From Bacteroidota bacterium (lineage in GTDB: Bacteria > Bacteroidota > Bacteroidia > Chitinophagales > JADJOU01), in the NCBI GenBank assembly GCA_016713645.1, contig JADJOU010000010.1, positions 66,802-130,801 on the forward strand: a DNA stretch of 64,000 nucleotides, given 5' to 3'. The position numbers were made by a program, and so were the translations under genes. This document shows, piece after piece, positions 9,026 to 18,262 of this stretch. Position 1 is the first letter of the stretch. Each line of letters starts with the position of its first letter. The notes beneath the pieces are model-generated. The model searched no databases, was not told the origin of the DNA, and saw nothing but the letters and a program-made list of their open reading frames with translations.

Positions 9026-11351
9026 TTGCTCAATAAAAGTAAACGCATCTATTCTTATCATCTAATCACCTTGGTTGGTTTTGTTTACTTTGCTCATGCA
9101 ATGTGACAAAACTCTTGCAAGATAATGAGACTATCTTAAAGCAAAATAAGATAATTGTGCAATCTGATGACGATGCGGTCAACAAATGGTTTATCAAAGA
9201 TGAATTGAAGACCATTCCTCAGCAAAAAGCCAATAAGCGAACGTTGTTCATATTCCCCTTTAAACTCTGGCTGTATGCAGCATCAGCGAATAAGCGAGAA
9301 AACAAATTTAGATGGTGGATGAAAAATAAAGTTGGCGAAGCCCCAGTCATATTTGACAGCACCCTTGTATATCCCTCAAAACTATTGCTAGAAAATTATT
9401 ATCAGAACAAGGGATACTTTTTCACAGAAGTCAATACAAGCATCAAAACCAAGAGAAGGCGCACAACAGTCACCTATAATATCAAACCGAATAAAGCCTT
9501 TAAATTTAGAACAGTAATATTCCCATATAATACCGAAGTAGAGCAAATTGCGCATGATAAAATGGGCGGAACACTACTCAAGAGAGGAACGAATTACGAT
9601 ATTGCTACCATAAAAAATGAGCGCCAACGCATTGCAGATAATGTCAATGATGCTGGATATTATCACTTTACCAAAGATTATGTCTTCTTTTGAAATTGAT
9701 ACTTTTCACAATACACATGATGTAGATGTGCGTGTAAAATTGGCCACCTATTATGACAGTGTAGAATTTAAGAAATATACGATTGACAATATCACCATAG
9801 TACAAGATTACAACCCCGACCAAAACGCTCTAATGCAGAGCAAAAAGGATACGATGCAATTGGGGGGATTATACGTTTTATATCAAAAGTATAAATTCAG
9901 AAGTCAGGCATTGCTCAATTATATCTACTTCCATAAAGACTCCCTTTACAGTAAACACGACTATTTAGCAACGATTCAAAAACTTTCAGAATTGGGTGAA
10001 TTTAGGTTTATCAATGTATCTTTTCAAGATAAATATGTCACAGATTCCGTTTACAAATTAAATTGCCAAATCACCCTATCGCCATATAAGAAGCAATTCA
10101 ACTCGATCAATTTAGAAGCGTACAACAATTTTGAAGGCCTCTTTGGTAGCGGTATTACCGTGGCATACAACAATAGAAACTTGACGAAAAACGCCGATAA
10201 ATTGAGCATATCTGTAACCATCGGAACAGAATTTAATTTTTTCTAAGAAAGCATCTAATTCCAACAATAATCGAACAGACTTTATTATATCGACGGAATA
10301 CTATATCAACAAATTCTTACTTCCTTTTAGAATAAAGCAATTGGACCATACAACAAGCGCACGGTCCAAAATATATGCTTCATACAATTACGAAAATAGA
10401 ATTGGGTTTTATAAACTCCACAATACCACCTTTAGTTTTGGATATGAATGGAATAAAAATCAGAGCATTAGACACTCTTATTTGCCTTTCACCGTAAGTA
10501 TTATCTACTTGCCTGACAGTTCGCTATCATCGGGATTCAAAGCGCGTTTGGATTCAAATAGTTTATTGAAAAACAGTTTCGGAGAGACCTTCATCATGGG
10601 TTCGCAATACAATTTTTATTACAACTTTATATCTAAAAACAAATATCATTTATTCAATTATCGATTGTTTTTAGAAACCGCTGGAAACATTCTCGAATTA
10701 GGCTCTGCCATCATAAGTCAAAAGGATAAAAACAAATCGGTCTTGGGCAGAAATTATGCCCAATTCTTTAAAATGACACATGAATTCAGGCATCAAAGTC
10801 GGGTGAATGACAATGCCACCATCAATAACAAATTAAAATTTGGGATAGGTGCGCCTTATGGAAATTCAAACAGTTTGCCTTATGTCAAGCAATTCTTTAT
10901 CGGTGGACCGAATAGTATTCGGGCATTCCCAGTCAGAACGCTTGGACCTGGAGGATTTAGAGCTGTCAAAACCAACCCCAACAGTGTGATCGACGAATTG
11001 GGAGATATCCTCATAGAAGCATCCGTTGAATACCGATTTGATATATTCAAGTGGTTTAAAGGGGTCGTGTTTGTCGATGCTGGAAATATATGGCTTAGAC
11101 AGCCCGATCCAAAGAAACCCGAAGCTGAATTTAACTTTGCCAAATTGCTCAAGCAGACGGCAATCGGAACGGGCTTGGGCTTGCGATTGGACTTTGATTA
11201 CTTCGTCATTCGATATGATTTGGGATTCCCTGTCAAAGTGAATTATGAATCCGAAAACACCCAATGGGTCATTAAAGACGCGGCTTTCGGCAGCAGAACA
11301 TGGCGACAAGAAAACCTCGTCCACAATATCGCCGTAGGATATCCTTTTTAA
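9026..11351 (+). CDS. tamL: TamL-type BamA/TamA-family outer-membrane lipoprotein (three frameshifts)
   Basis: Four open fragments join into about 775 residues. The 5' part reads LNKSKRIYSYHLITLVGFVY and, after a one-base correction near 9095, reaches a lipidatable Cys in ACNVTKLLQDNE. This Cys at the end of a signal peptide is the hallmark of the Bacteroidota TamL form. No ATG fits; a TTG at 9026 is the best start. POTRA-like segments follow (KLLLENYYQNKGYF, then LLNYIYFHKDSLYS). The C-terminal half is a 16-strand-type barrel with the family motif FIGGPNSIRAFPVRTLGPGG and final residues VHNIAVGYPF. Frame breaks also lie near 9690 and 10240 (a T run). TamL is thought to act with TamB in outer-membrane biogenesis, but no tamB follows here. 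Confidence 0.8.
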
Positions 11352-11398
11352 TTTTTATCTTTTTTTAACTTTTTGAATGCGAAATTGGCATACTTTAT

Positions 11399-11415
11399 AT
11401 TGTTAATTTAACAAT
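11399..11415. promoter_or_regulatory. Perfect 17-bp palindrome upstream of the response regulator
   Basis: ATTGTTAA and TTAACAAT flank a single central T, about 30 bp upstream of the regulator start. It is too AT-rich and lacks a T run for a terminator. A dimeric regulator site, perhaps for autoregulation, is inferred. Confidence 0.35.
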
Positions 11416-11444
11416 ATGTTATTTCACATTTAAACATTAAAATC

Positions 11445-12135
11445 ATGGACAAGAAAATTAATATTATCTTAGTAAGAGGATGACAATAACCTCCGGGCAA
11501 TTGATACAAGACAGTTTGGAGATCAACAATTACACAGTCGATTTATTTCGCAATGGACAAGAGGGTTGGGAGAATTACAAGAAGAATACCTACGATATGC
11601 TCTTATTGGATGTAATGATGCCAAAGAAAGACGGATTTACTTTAGCAAAGGAAATTCGCAAAGTAGATGCAGGTGTGCCTATTATCTTTTTAACTGCAAA
11701 GAGTATGAAAGAAGATAAGATGGAGGGATTTAATGCGGGAGCCGATGATTATTTATTGAAGCCTTTTGAAATTGATGAATTGATTGCGCGTATGGAGGCC
11801 ATTTTGCGCAGAACAAAGAAAGGCGTTAATCATGCCGGCACCAAAGCATTTGAAATCGGTAAATATCACTTCAATGTTGAATCTAGAACATTGACATTGG
11901 GGAAGAAGAAATTAAACTCACCACAAAAGAAGCGGGATTATTGGAGCAATTATGCCTCAATAAGGATGGCGTATTAGAGCGCGATGTAGCACTTAAAGCG
12001 GTATGGGGCAATGATAACTACTTTACTGGAAGAAGCATGGATGTTTATATCACCAAGATTAGAAAGTATTTGAAAGGAGATCCATCTATCGAGATTCAAA
12101 ACATACATGGAGAAGGCTATAAATTACTATTCTAA
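11445..12135 (+). CDS. OmpR/PhoB-family response regulator (three frameshifts)
   Basis: The ATG at 11445 starts MDKKINIILV. Two small indels near 11476 and 11492 must be corrected to restore the acidic pocket (ILVEDDNNLGQLIQD). The receiver domain then shows the phospho-acceptor Asp in LLLDVMMPKKDG, the Thr in IIFLTAKS and the Lys in DDYLLKPFE. A third indel near 11920 joins it to a winged-helix DNA-binding domain (IKLTTKEAGLLEQLCLNKDG, then YITKIRKYLKGDP and IHGEGYKLLF). Corrected length is about 230 residues, normal for the family. No histidine kinase lies beside it, so its partner and targets are unknown. RprY-like regulators are the nearest recalled Bacteroidota examples. Confidence 0.85.
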
Positions 12136-12160
12136 AATCAAACCATTTTATAACACAGAT

Positions 12161-12192
12161 AAAATCCCTATGAGCAATCATGGGGATTTTTT
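12161..12192 (+). terminator. Rho-independent terminator after the response regulator
   Basis: Arms AAAATCCC and GGGATTTT enclose a 14-nt loop and are followed by TTATT, 26 bp after the regulator stop. Confidence 0.65.
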
Positions 12193-12235
12193 ATTGCCTA
12201 TACGCTTCAACAATATTCATGGAAACACCATCCAA

Positions 12236-12484
12236 ATTCCACAAATGCTTATCGGTCGGTGTCCCCACCGACCGAAACTAGAGAATTGATTTTTCAGAAA
12301 AGGTATATAGCACCTTTACAATGAATTAATCCAATCTATAATCATGTACGATTAGATAGTCTTCACAATGCATATTCCACAAATGCTTATCGGTCGGTGT
12401 CCCCACCGACCGAAACTAGAGAATTGACTTTTCAGAAAAGTTATTTAGCACCTTAACAATGAATTAATCCAATCTATAATCATG
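12236..12484 (-). repeat. Two direct copies of a REP-bearing unit downstream of the transposase
   Basis: A segment of about 111 bp occurs at 12236-12346 and again at 12374-12484 (138-bp period) with only a handful of differences. Each copy holds a REP palindrome with 9-bp arms CGGTCGGTG and CACCGACCG around TCCC, followed by the 3' end of the transposase reading frame. In the outer copy this frame reads EDYLIVHDYRLD then stop, which is the transposase C-terminus with an internal deletion of 15 codons. The outer copy is therefore the remnant of a second element. Orientation of these palindromes is opposite to those at 13098-13575. Confidence 0.8.
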
Positions 12485-13008
12485 AACTATACCGAATGGA
12501 TCGAGTCCATGAGCATAATAATTCGCACTACTCCACAGATAATCTTCAGGTGATTCTGCTAAATTCCATTTTCCTGCTAATGGATTATGATGGATGTATT
12601 CCATCTTTTGAAAAAAAGCTTTATCACTGCTAAGCATTATTGCAAGAGGATCACGTTTCCAAAATCGATATTCCCTATCACAAGCATCCATTGAATAGTT
12701 ACTAAAAATTTAGAGGATTTTTCTCTGAGATATACTTTAAATCGATGGCTGGTAAATCTAGCAAAACTGGCAGAAGGACATTCATTTCCATTCTTCTTCA
12801 ACATCGTCCAAATAAAATGAATGTGATTAGGCATTATTACGAAGGCATTCAAATTGATAAATTGCTTTGAAATCAAATATTTCAATGAATCAATTAAAAT
12901 TGCCTTGCAATTATCATCTGTAATAAGATATTGAAAGTTATAGATTGTTCTTGTATAAAAATATGGAACATGCAATTCCATCTGGCCTTGCCGAGTATAC
13001 TCTATCAT
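12464..13008 (-). mobile_element. REP-associated tyrosine transposase (RAYT, Y1/HUH family), one frameshift
   Basis: Two fragments join into about 181 residues. The first holds the Y1 transposase core with the metal-binding HUH motif in MPNHIHFIW. The second holds REYRFWKRDPLAI and the catalytic Tyr region KMEYIHHNPLAGKW, ending in HDYRLD. The break near 12687 is a single indel. RAYTs are domesticated relatives of IS200/IS605 transposases: they bind and cut short REP palindromes as single strands and rarely move themselves. Here palindromes lie on both sides in inverted orientation, the standard arrangement for a RAYT with its REPs. Whether it is active depends on whether the frameshift is real. 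Confidence 0.85.
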
Positions 13009-13097
13009 ACGATATATATTTTCAACTTAAGTTCAACGAAATAACAACTATTTCTAATTGAAAAAAAATATTACTATTTCTAAACTGTTAGATAAGA

Positions 13098-13580
13098 TTT
13101 CGGTCGGTGGGGACCCAACCGTAACATCTGGGACGCCCATCAGTGGGGATTGGGTGCTGGTATTTCTGGGGGACCCAAACCGTAAACATCGGGATGCGCA
13201 CATCATCCCAGGGACATCGAAAAAAGAGTCTATTTCCGGACGGTGGAAACACCGACCGATAAACATCGGGATGCGCATCATCCGCAGGGACATCGAAAAA
13301 AGTAGTCTATTTCGGACGGTGGGACACCGACCGATAAACATCGGGATGCGACATCATCGGTAGTGACACCGAAAAAATTGTTGCCATTTCGGTCCGGTGG
13401 GGACACCGACCGATAAACATCGGGGATGCGCACATCATCGGTAGTGACACCGAAAAAAAAATTGTTGCCATTTCGGTCGGTGGGGACACCGACCGATAAA
13501 CATCGGGGATGCGCACATCAGCGGTAGTGACACCGAAAAAAATTGTTGCCGTTTCGGTCGGTGGGGACACCGACCATCGG
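13098..13580 (+). repeat. Tandem REP array, about seven units of roughly 80 bp
   Basis: REP cores start near 13099, 13166, 13235, 13311, 13388, 13472 and 13553. The best-preserved units (from 13388 on) repeat every 81-84 bp. Each has a main palindrome (arms CGGTCGGTG and CACCGACCG around GGGA), then GATAAACATCGGGGATGCG, then a second small hairpin CGGTAGTGACACCG followed by an A run. Units nearest the transposase are the most degenerate. Open frames seen through the array on both strands arise from repetition and are not genes. The tail 13581-13732 holds further decayed fragments (GGGCGACCAAAACGGC) and nothing else. Confidence 0.85.
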
Positions 13581-13732
13581 GGCATCATCAGTGGGAGATT
13601 TATACTGTGTTATTTCTGTGGGCGACCAAAACGGCATAACATCATCGTTGGGTTAACTATTTCTCTGGTGGCCTAATTGATTAATAACCCAATAATGCAA
13701 TATCTTTTTATATTCGTATTTAAATCCCTTTC

Positions 13733-15280
13733 ATGAACGGCAATTTACTTCTACTTCTCGCAGGAATTCTATTCAGTGCCATCGTCATCGCCATCACCAT
13801 TATCGCCAATAAGACAAGGCATCCAAAAGCATTGGTGGTCTTGTTTTTCACAGAGATGTGGGAGCGATTTAGCTTTTATGGCATGAAGGCCTTGCTCATT
13901 GCCTATATGTCGAAAGAGCTCTTGATGAAGGATGAACCATGCAGCCACATGTACGGCGTCTATATGGCTTTGGTCTATACCTTTCCCATCGTCGGTGGAT
14001 ATGTCGCGGATAAATATTTGGGATTTAGAAAGACCATTTTACTCGGTGGTATCCTCATGGCCATCGGACACTTGGTTCTTGCCTTGCCATCAAAGGAGAC
14101 CTTCTTTATCGGACTTGGATTTTTGATCGGCGGCAATGGATTTTTCAAACCGAATATCTCTTCTTTCTTGGGCAAATTTTACGAGACAAAAAAAGAATTG
14201 CGGGATGAAGCCTATTCGATTTTCTATATGGGCATCAATGTGGGTGCGCTCTTAGGTGGATTGATGTGTTCCTACTTGGGTACTACATTTGGTTGGCATT
14301 GGGGCTTTGGCGTAGCAGGTATTTTGATGATTGCAGGATTAATCGTCTTTCTCATCAATTTCCCCTATCTCGAAGACAAAGGCCTGTCGCCGATTCCAGA
14401 GGTATTATCCAAACCCGTTTTCTCTTTTATCACTCAAGAACACCTCATCTATATCGGTGGATTTTTAGCTATTCCATTTTTTATTTGGTCGGTGACGAAT
14501 TATGAAATCACGGAGGCGATTTTCTCTTATTCATTTACCATCTCCATTTTAATTCTCCTCTATCAATGTTATCTCTATAGAGGAAATGGAGGACGAAATT
14601 TATTTGTCGCTACGATTTTGATCGCTGCCTCTTCCCTATTCTGGGCCTTCTTCGAACAAGGTGGCGGATCGCTGAATTTCTTTGCTGAGCGCAATGTCGA
14701 TACGATGGGGCTCGACTATAAAATGGTGAATAATAATTTGAATCCATTCTTTGTCATTTTATTGAGTCCAGTCTTTGGATTTCTATGGACATATTTGGAG
14801 CGCAAGCATGGAGAAGTTTCATTCTCCACGCGATTTGCCTTGGGCTTTATCATACTCGGTTCGGGATTCTATGCATTCATTCTCGGTTCGAAACTAGCCA
14901 ATGCTGAGGGCATGGTGGACATGGGCTGGTTTGCACTCGGCTATCTCTTGATCTCCGTTGGAGAGATGTTGGTGTCACCGGTGGGATTATCGATGGTCTC
15001 TAAATTATCTCCACCAAAGATCACGGGCATGGTCATGGGTGTATGGTTTTTGGCATCGGGATTTGGACATTCCCTCGCAGGAAAAATCGGTGCGATGATG
15101 GCAATCCCAGAAGGCGATCACGGCGAGATGCTCGGCGGATTTGAAAGACTTGCGATATACTCCGATGTATTCTCCAAAATCACCTGGGGCTGCGTGATAA
15201 CAGGCGTGGTTATCTGGGTGTTCTTTTATGTGAAGCATATTTTTTTAAAGGCAGAGAAGGGTGAGGAAGTTTTGAATTAG
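13733..15280 (+). CDS. Proton-coupled oligopeptide transporter (POT/PTR family MFS)
   Basis: The intact 515-residue protein has about 14 hydrophobic segments. The POT signature EMWERFSFYGMKALL carries the conserved E-x-x-E-R-F proton/substrate motif in helix 1. PTR2-type motifs GGYVADKYLGFRKTILLGG and YSIFYMGINVGALLGG follow. The family imports di- and tripeptides with protons across the inner membrane. The start at 13733 is preceded by decayed REP sequence, so its promoter may lie in repeat-derived DNA. It is one of the unbroken genes in the window. Confidence 0.9.
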   Translation: MNGNLLLLLAGILFSAIVIAITIIANKTRHPKALVVLFFTEMWERFSFYGMKALLIAYMSKELLMKDEPCSHMYGVYMALVYTFPIVGGYVADKYLGFRKTILLGGILMAIGHLVLALPSKETFFIGLGFLIGGNGFFKPNISSFLGKFYETKKELRDEAYSIFYMGINVGALLGGLMCSYLGTTFGWHWGFGVAGILMIAGLIVFLINFPYLEDKGLSPIPEVLSKPVFSFITQEHLIYIGGFLAIPFFIWSVTNYEITEAIFSYSFTISILILLYQCYLYRGNGGRNLFVATILIAASSLFWAFFEQGGGSLNFFAERNVDTMGLDYKMVNNNLNPFFVILLSPVFGFLWTYLERKHGEVSFSTRFALGFIILGSGFYAFILGSKLANAEGMVDMGWFALGYLLISVGEMLVSPVGLSMVSKLSPPKITGMVMGVWFLASGFGHSLAGKIGAMMAIPEGDHGEMLGGFERLAIYSDVFSKITWGCVITGVVIWVFFYVKHIFLKAEKGEEVLN

Positions 15281-15327
15281 GGAATGATAAAAAAAAATAT
15301 AAAAAGTTTTAAAAATGTTATCTAATT

Positions 15328-15349
15328 AGTTAACTTTGTGCCGTTAACT
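15328..15349 (+). promoter_or_regulatory. Promoter with overlapping inverted repeat for the toxin-antitoxin pair
   Basis: TAACTTTG at 15331-15338 fits the Bacteroidota -7 box TAnnTTTG. It sits inside a 7-bp inverted repeat AGTTAAC (15328-15334) and GTTAACT (15343-15349) separated by 8 bp. Operator placement over the promoter fits antitoxin autorepression, which is inferred. The overlap also argues against the GTG at 15338 as toxin start. Confidence 0.55.
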
Positions 15350-15355
15350 TTTAGG

Positions 15356-15700
15356 ATGATTTCTGATAGAAAAGTAATAATTTATAAAAATTACTTTCTT
15401 GATTTTTACAATGAACTACCTGATATTGTTCAAGCAAAAATCGAGTGGACATTGAACTTAATTCAGATTAGTCGTCACGTACCGGAAAAATATTTTAAGC
15501 ATATTGAAGGGACAAAAGGGCTTTATGAAGTTCGAGTGGAATTAGGAGGAAATATCTATCGCATATTTTCCTTTTTTGATAAAGGGAATTTGGTTGTGCT
15601 CGGAAATGGTTTTCAAAAGAAAAGTCAAAAGACACCAAAACAGGAATTGAAAAAAGCACTTAAAATAATGGAAGAATATAAAAATGAAATGGGCGCTTAA
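15356..15700 (+). CDS. RelE/HigB-family toxin
   Basis: The ATG at 15356 gives a 114-residue protein; it follows the promoter box by a suitable distance. The sequence fits the phage Gp49/HigB branch of the RelE/ParE superfamily: a helical start (FYNELPDIVQAKIEWTLNLI), then strands with LYEVRVELGGNIYRIFSFFD and the C-terminal GNGFQKKSQKTPKQEL. Such toxins cleave mRNA, usually on the ribosome. The gene precedes its antitoxin, the HigBA order. The downstream gene starts 21 bp after its stop. Confidence 0.82.
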   Translation: MISDRKVIIYKNYFLDFYNELPDIVQAKIEWTLNLIQISRHVPEKYFKHIEGTKGLYEVRVELGGNIYRIFSFFDKGNLVVLGNGFQKKSQKTPKQELKKALKIMEEYKNEMGA

Positions 15701-15721
15701 CAAACGATAAAATATTCTATC

Positions 15722-16027
15722 ATGACTAAAACAAATAAAAACATTACAACACTAGATCAAATTCTAGATAGTAAGTATGGCAAAAAAGGCCAACCAAAGC
15801 GAGAACAATGGGAACAAGAATTTGAGGCTTTTAGACTTGGTGTGCTTCTTGAAGAAGCGCGAACAAAACTCGGAATGACACAAGAAGAACTCGCAGATAA
15901 ATGTGGGACCAATAAATCATATATTTCTCGAATTGAAAACAATTCTTCTGATATAAGACTATCTACATTGATGAAAATAATTCAAAAAGGACTTGGTGGT
16001 CACTTAAAATTGACATTACAACTATAA
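15722..16027 (+). CDS. XRE-family antitoxin, HigA-like
   Basis: The 101-residue protein has a helix-turn-helix of the Cro/CI type in residues 45-85 (MTQEELADKCGTNKSYISRI). The N-terminal 40 residues (TLDQILDSKYGKKGQPKREQ) probably contact the toxin. It would neutralise the RelE/HigB-type protein encoded 21 bp upstream and repress their shared promoter through the inverted repeat at 15328-15349. Both genes are intact. Confidence 0.85.
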   Translation: MTKTNKNITTLDQILDSKYGKKGQPKREQWEQEFEAFRLGVLLEEARTKLGMTQEELADKCGTNKSYISRIENNSSDIRLSTLMKIIQKGLGGHLKLTLQL

Positions 16028-16102
16028 GAAAAGCAATACAAATTTGTGGATACGATTATATTTTTTTTCGAATAATTCCCAAATGATGTTTTATCAGCAG
16101 CA

Positions 16103-17528
16103 CTATTCCCCTTCGGGGCTCAGGGAACAAAACTCTCCCCCTATCTTCAACATCAACTCCATACGCCTCATCATAATTATTCTGAATAATGCCATCAAGA
16201 TAGCTTCTTTGATTTCACTTTTGATGATGCCGATTTCGCGGCAGGGATTTAAATTAAATCGCTCCATGATGATTTCCCCTGTAATAGGCGGTTGGAAATT
16301 TCGAACATGGTCTTTGGCTTCAATCTCAATCATTTTCTCGCGCACGGTTTGAAAATTTTGCAAATAGCGCTTCACCTTTACCTCATTTTTAGAAGTGATA
16401 TCCGCTTCGCAGAGCATCATCAAATCTTCGATATCCTCGCCTGCTTCATAGAGCAATCTTCGAATGGCGGCATCTGATATATTGTCCTTGACCAATGCAA
16501 TCGGCCTGAGATGAAGGTATACGAGCTTGCGCACATAATCCATTTGATAATCGAGCGGCAATTTCATTCGCTTAAAAAATGCGCGGCACCATTTTGCTTC
16601 CAATCACTTCATGGTTGTGAAAAGTCCATCCAATTTGCTCATCCCATTTCTTGGTCTGCGGTTTGGCGATATCGTGTAAAATGGCAGCCCATCTCAACCA
16701 GAGCTTGTCTGATACTCGAGCGACATTGTCCAATACTTGTAGGGTATTGTAAAAATTATCCTTGTGGGATTTGCCCCCAATATCTTCAACGCCATGCAGG
16801 GCAATCATTTCAGGAAATATCAATTTTAAAATTCCCGAATTGAACAACAACTTAAATCCAATGGATGGAATATCGGAGAGGATGATTTTATTGATTTCAG
16901 TATGAATGCGCTCTTGGGTGATGATGTCAATTCGATGCGCATTTTTATGAATAGATTGTAAGGTAATTAAATCAATTTCAAAATTCAATTGAGCGGAAAA
17001 CCGAATGGCGCGGAGCATTCTCAGCGGATCATCAGAAAAGGTGATATCTGGATCGAGTGGGGTTCGAATGATTTTTTTCTCCAAATCAACCAATCCATTG
17101 AATGGATCGATGACTTCTCCTAGATCTGATTCATTCAAACTAATGGCCAAGGCGTTGATGGTGAAATCCCTTCTATTCTGATCGTCTTCGATACTTCCCG
17201 CTTCGACGATTGGATTGCGCGAATCCCTGCTATAGGACTCTTTTCGCGCGCCGACGAATTCATAATCCATTCCAGAATATATAAATTGCGCAGTGCCAAA
17301 ATTTTCAAAATAATTGACTTTGATTTTATCGCTCAATGTTTTAGCCACCTGTTTGGCAAAGTCTATTCCCGGACCTTCGCAGACGATATCCATGTCTTTG
17401 GAATTTCTCTTCAAGATCAAATCGCGCACATATCCGCCGATGAGGTAGGCTTTAATGCCTTTCTCTTGCGCGACTTTTGCTGCTGCTGATAGGACTTTAT
17501 CCTCTTGTATGATGGAAATGAAATTCAC
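16103..17528 (-). CDS. tRNA nucleotidyltransferase / poly(A) polymerase family protein with HD domain (frameshifts)
   Basis: Two fragments join near 16600 into about 475 residues, the usual length. The N-terminal nucleotidyltransferase domain has LIGGYVRDLIL and the catalytic DMDIV motif. An RNA-binding helix region follows, with DDPLRMLRAIRFSAQLNFEI. The HD phosphohydrolase motif is ILHDIAKPQTKKW with HNHEVIGSKM. Joining the frames restores VPRIFKRMKLPLDYQ. A second compensating shift near 16180 probably affects the last 35 residues. The family adds CCA to tRNA 3' ends; some members are poly(A) polymerases and sequence alone does not decide. It lies 43 bp downstream of the sirtuin gene. A CCCCTTCGGGG hairpin at 16108-16118 overlaps its end. 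Confidence 0.82.
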
Positions 17529-17571
17529 GGTTTAAAAATAAGGAAATGATTATAGAGAATAGAATTTATAA

Positions 17572-18255
17572 TCAAATTGATAACAGCGAGGCAACTAGTT
17601 TTGGAATGCCAATTGCAGCAGATTCTTTGATTCCTTTAAGGTTTGCATAACTTTTGATTTCGGGCAATTCAATATCAATGATGTATTTCGCTGCATTTCT
17701 TGGCACGACATCGATCAATCCCGCAGCTGGATATACTTGCAGCGATGTCCCAATGATGATGAAAATATCCGCTTCGTGACAAATTTGCACCGCTTTATCA
17801 ATCATGGGAACATCCTCCCCAAACCAGACTATAAAAGGGCGCATCTGTCCGCCGTTTTCGCACAACTGTCCTATTTCAATATCGCGGTTGCAATCTACCA
17901 CAGCATAAGGATATACCGTGCTGCGCATTTTTCGCAATTCTCCATGGAGATGAAGGATATTGGAAGATCCCGCTCGCTCATGTAAATCATCGACATTTTG
18001 TGTGATTATAGTTACTTCATATTTTGATTCGAGTTCGACCAAGGCAAGATGTGCAGGGTTGGGAACCACCGTGTCCAATGCCCTTCTTCGCTGATTGTAA
18101 AAATCTAAAACCAATGCTGGATTCTTGTGCCAACCTTGAATGGAAGCCACCTCCATCACATCGTATTGTTCCCAAGTACCACCCGTATCGCGGAAAGTAT
18201 TGATTCCACTCTCCTTGCTAATACCAGCACCTGTGAGAACGACAATCTTTTTCAT
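17572..18255 (-). CDS. cobB: Sirtuin, NAD-dependent protein deacylase (CobB type)
   Basis: The ATG at 18255 gives MKKIVVLTGAGISKESGINT, directly at the NAD-binding motif, so the 15 upstream in-frame residues are rejected. Other sirtuin motifs are TQNVDDLHERAG and the catalytic His in ILHLHGEL. FYNQRRRAL carries the Tyr-x-x-Arg pair that marks class III enzymes able to remove succinyl and malonyl groups. The small domain lacks an obvious full set of zinc-binding cysteines. The product is 227 residues. Its start is 7 bp after the deoxyhypusine-synthase-like stop, indicating one transcript. Confidence 0.87.
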   Translation of the reverse strand: MKKIVVLTGAGISKESGINTFRDTGGTWEQYDVMEVASIQGWHKNPALVLDFYNQRRRALDTVVPNPAHLALVELESKYEVTIITQNVDDLHERAGSSNILHLHGELRKMRSTVYPYAVVDCNRDIEIGQLCENGGQMRPFIVWFGEDVPMIDKAVQICHEADIFIIIGTSLQVYPAAGLIDVVPRNAAKYIIDIELPEIKSYANLKGIKESAAIGIPKLVASLLSI

Positions 18256-18262
18256 GATGAAC

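Noticed and set aside
13098..13580. Possible CRISPR array (regular repeats about every 80 bp)
   Set aside because: The whole unit repeats, including what would be spacers. The repeat is a REP palindrome and a RAYT, not a cas gene, is adjacent.
13058..13588. Open frames on both strands through the REP array
   Set aside because: They translate the repeated palindromes in register (RCPHRP-type strings) and have no independent coding signal.
15338..15355. GTG at 15338 as the toxin start
   Set aside because: It overlaps the -7 promoter box, so it would not be transcribed; the ATG at 15356 fits the family better.
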